NCBI GenBank assembly: GCA_050115915.1
Contig: JASFPP010000100.1
Location: 1 to 13,494, forward strand
Direction of reading: 5' to 3'
Length of the DNA stretch: 13,494 nt
Origin: WTAW01 sp050115915
Lineage (GTDB): Bacteria; Acidobacteriota; Aminicenantia; Aminicenantales; Aminicenantaceae
Made by a program: the position numbers and the translations under genes. Numbering within the stretch: position 1 is the first letter of the stretch; every line of letters begins with the position of its first letter. Below are positions 13,432-13,494 of this stretch, piece by piece. Below the pieces are notes generated by a model. That model was not told where the DNA came from. It did no database searches and saw only the letters and a program-made list of their open reading frames with translations.

Positions 13432-13494
13432 TTACTTATTTTCTTTCATAAAAGCCTTCATCAAGTCAATAGGTAAGGGGAATATAATCGTTGA
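13432..13494 (-). CDS. C-terminal end of an SPFH/slipin-like protein (truncated)
   Basis: Reading the minus strand from the window edge, 20 codons stay open and end in TAA at 13434-13432, 19 bp before the SPOR gene. The residues contain STIIFPLPIDLMKAF, which closely resembles the C-terminus of bacterial slipin/stomatin-like (SPFH, band 7) proteins. Those are membrane-associated scaffold proteins. Spacing suggests it is the preceding gene in the operon. The family call rests on a very short stretch and is tentative. Confidence 0.5.
   Translation of the reverse strand, partial: STIIFPLPIDLMKAFMKENK

Overview
The window is a compact stretch of bacterial housekeeping genes plus a signalling pair. 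Lnt (apolipoprotein N-acyltransferase) and a membrane-anchored SPOR-domain protein point to a diderm bacterium. The DUF1844 protein beside ribF, the Mth938-fold protein, the Cys-rich protein and the moderate GC content fit deep lineages such as Acidobacteriota, Aminicenantota or deltaproteobacterial groups. That placement is an inference from gene content only. No rRNA, tRNA, CRISPR array, phage or transposase gene was found.

Layout from left to right. (1) 1-1241, minus: a response regulator-GGDEF protein followed 2 bp later by a PAS-domain protein cut off by the window edge, a likely signalling operon. (2) 1242-1652: a divergent intergenic region with hairpins, one copy of a 33-bp imperfect repeat, and a promoter for (3) a plus-strand AI-2E/PerM-family membrane protein (1653-2675). 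(4) 2676-2948: a convergent gap with a long two-part hairpin and a separate 9-bp inverted repeat. (5) 2949-9116, all minus, in transcription order: DUF1844 protein, ribF, a 252-bp gap with the second 33-bp repeat copy, pyrR, pyrB, pyrC, rnc, an Mth938-like protein and a Cys-rich zinc-finger-like protein of unknown function. From pyrR on, gaps are 24 bp or less or genes overlap, so this looks like one operon. (6) 9245-10033, plus: mazG, divergent from the DUF1844 gene. (7) 10088-13494, minus: the last codons of an SPFH/slipin-like gene, a SPOR protein, lnt, and prfB with a programmed +1 frameshift.

Functionally, PyrR, aspartate carbamoyltransferase and dihydroorotase form a pyrimidine module. 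RibF makes FMN and FAD. RNase III, RF2 and MazG serve RNA processing, translation termination and nucleotide-pool sanitation. Lnt and the SPOR protein serve the cell envelope.

No clearly new multi-gene system is visible. The points most worth a second look are the RNase III with Gly in place of a catalytic Asp, the conserved-looking Cys-rich gene in the rnc operon, the 33-bp intergenic repeat whose two copies differ only by transitions, the long hairpin at 2796-2862, and a well-formed promoter lying inside the longest possible reading frame of the GGDEF protein.
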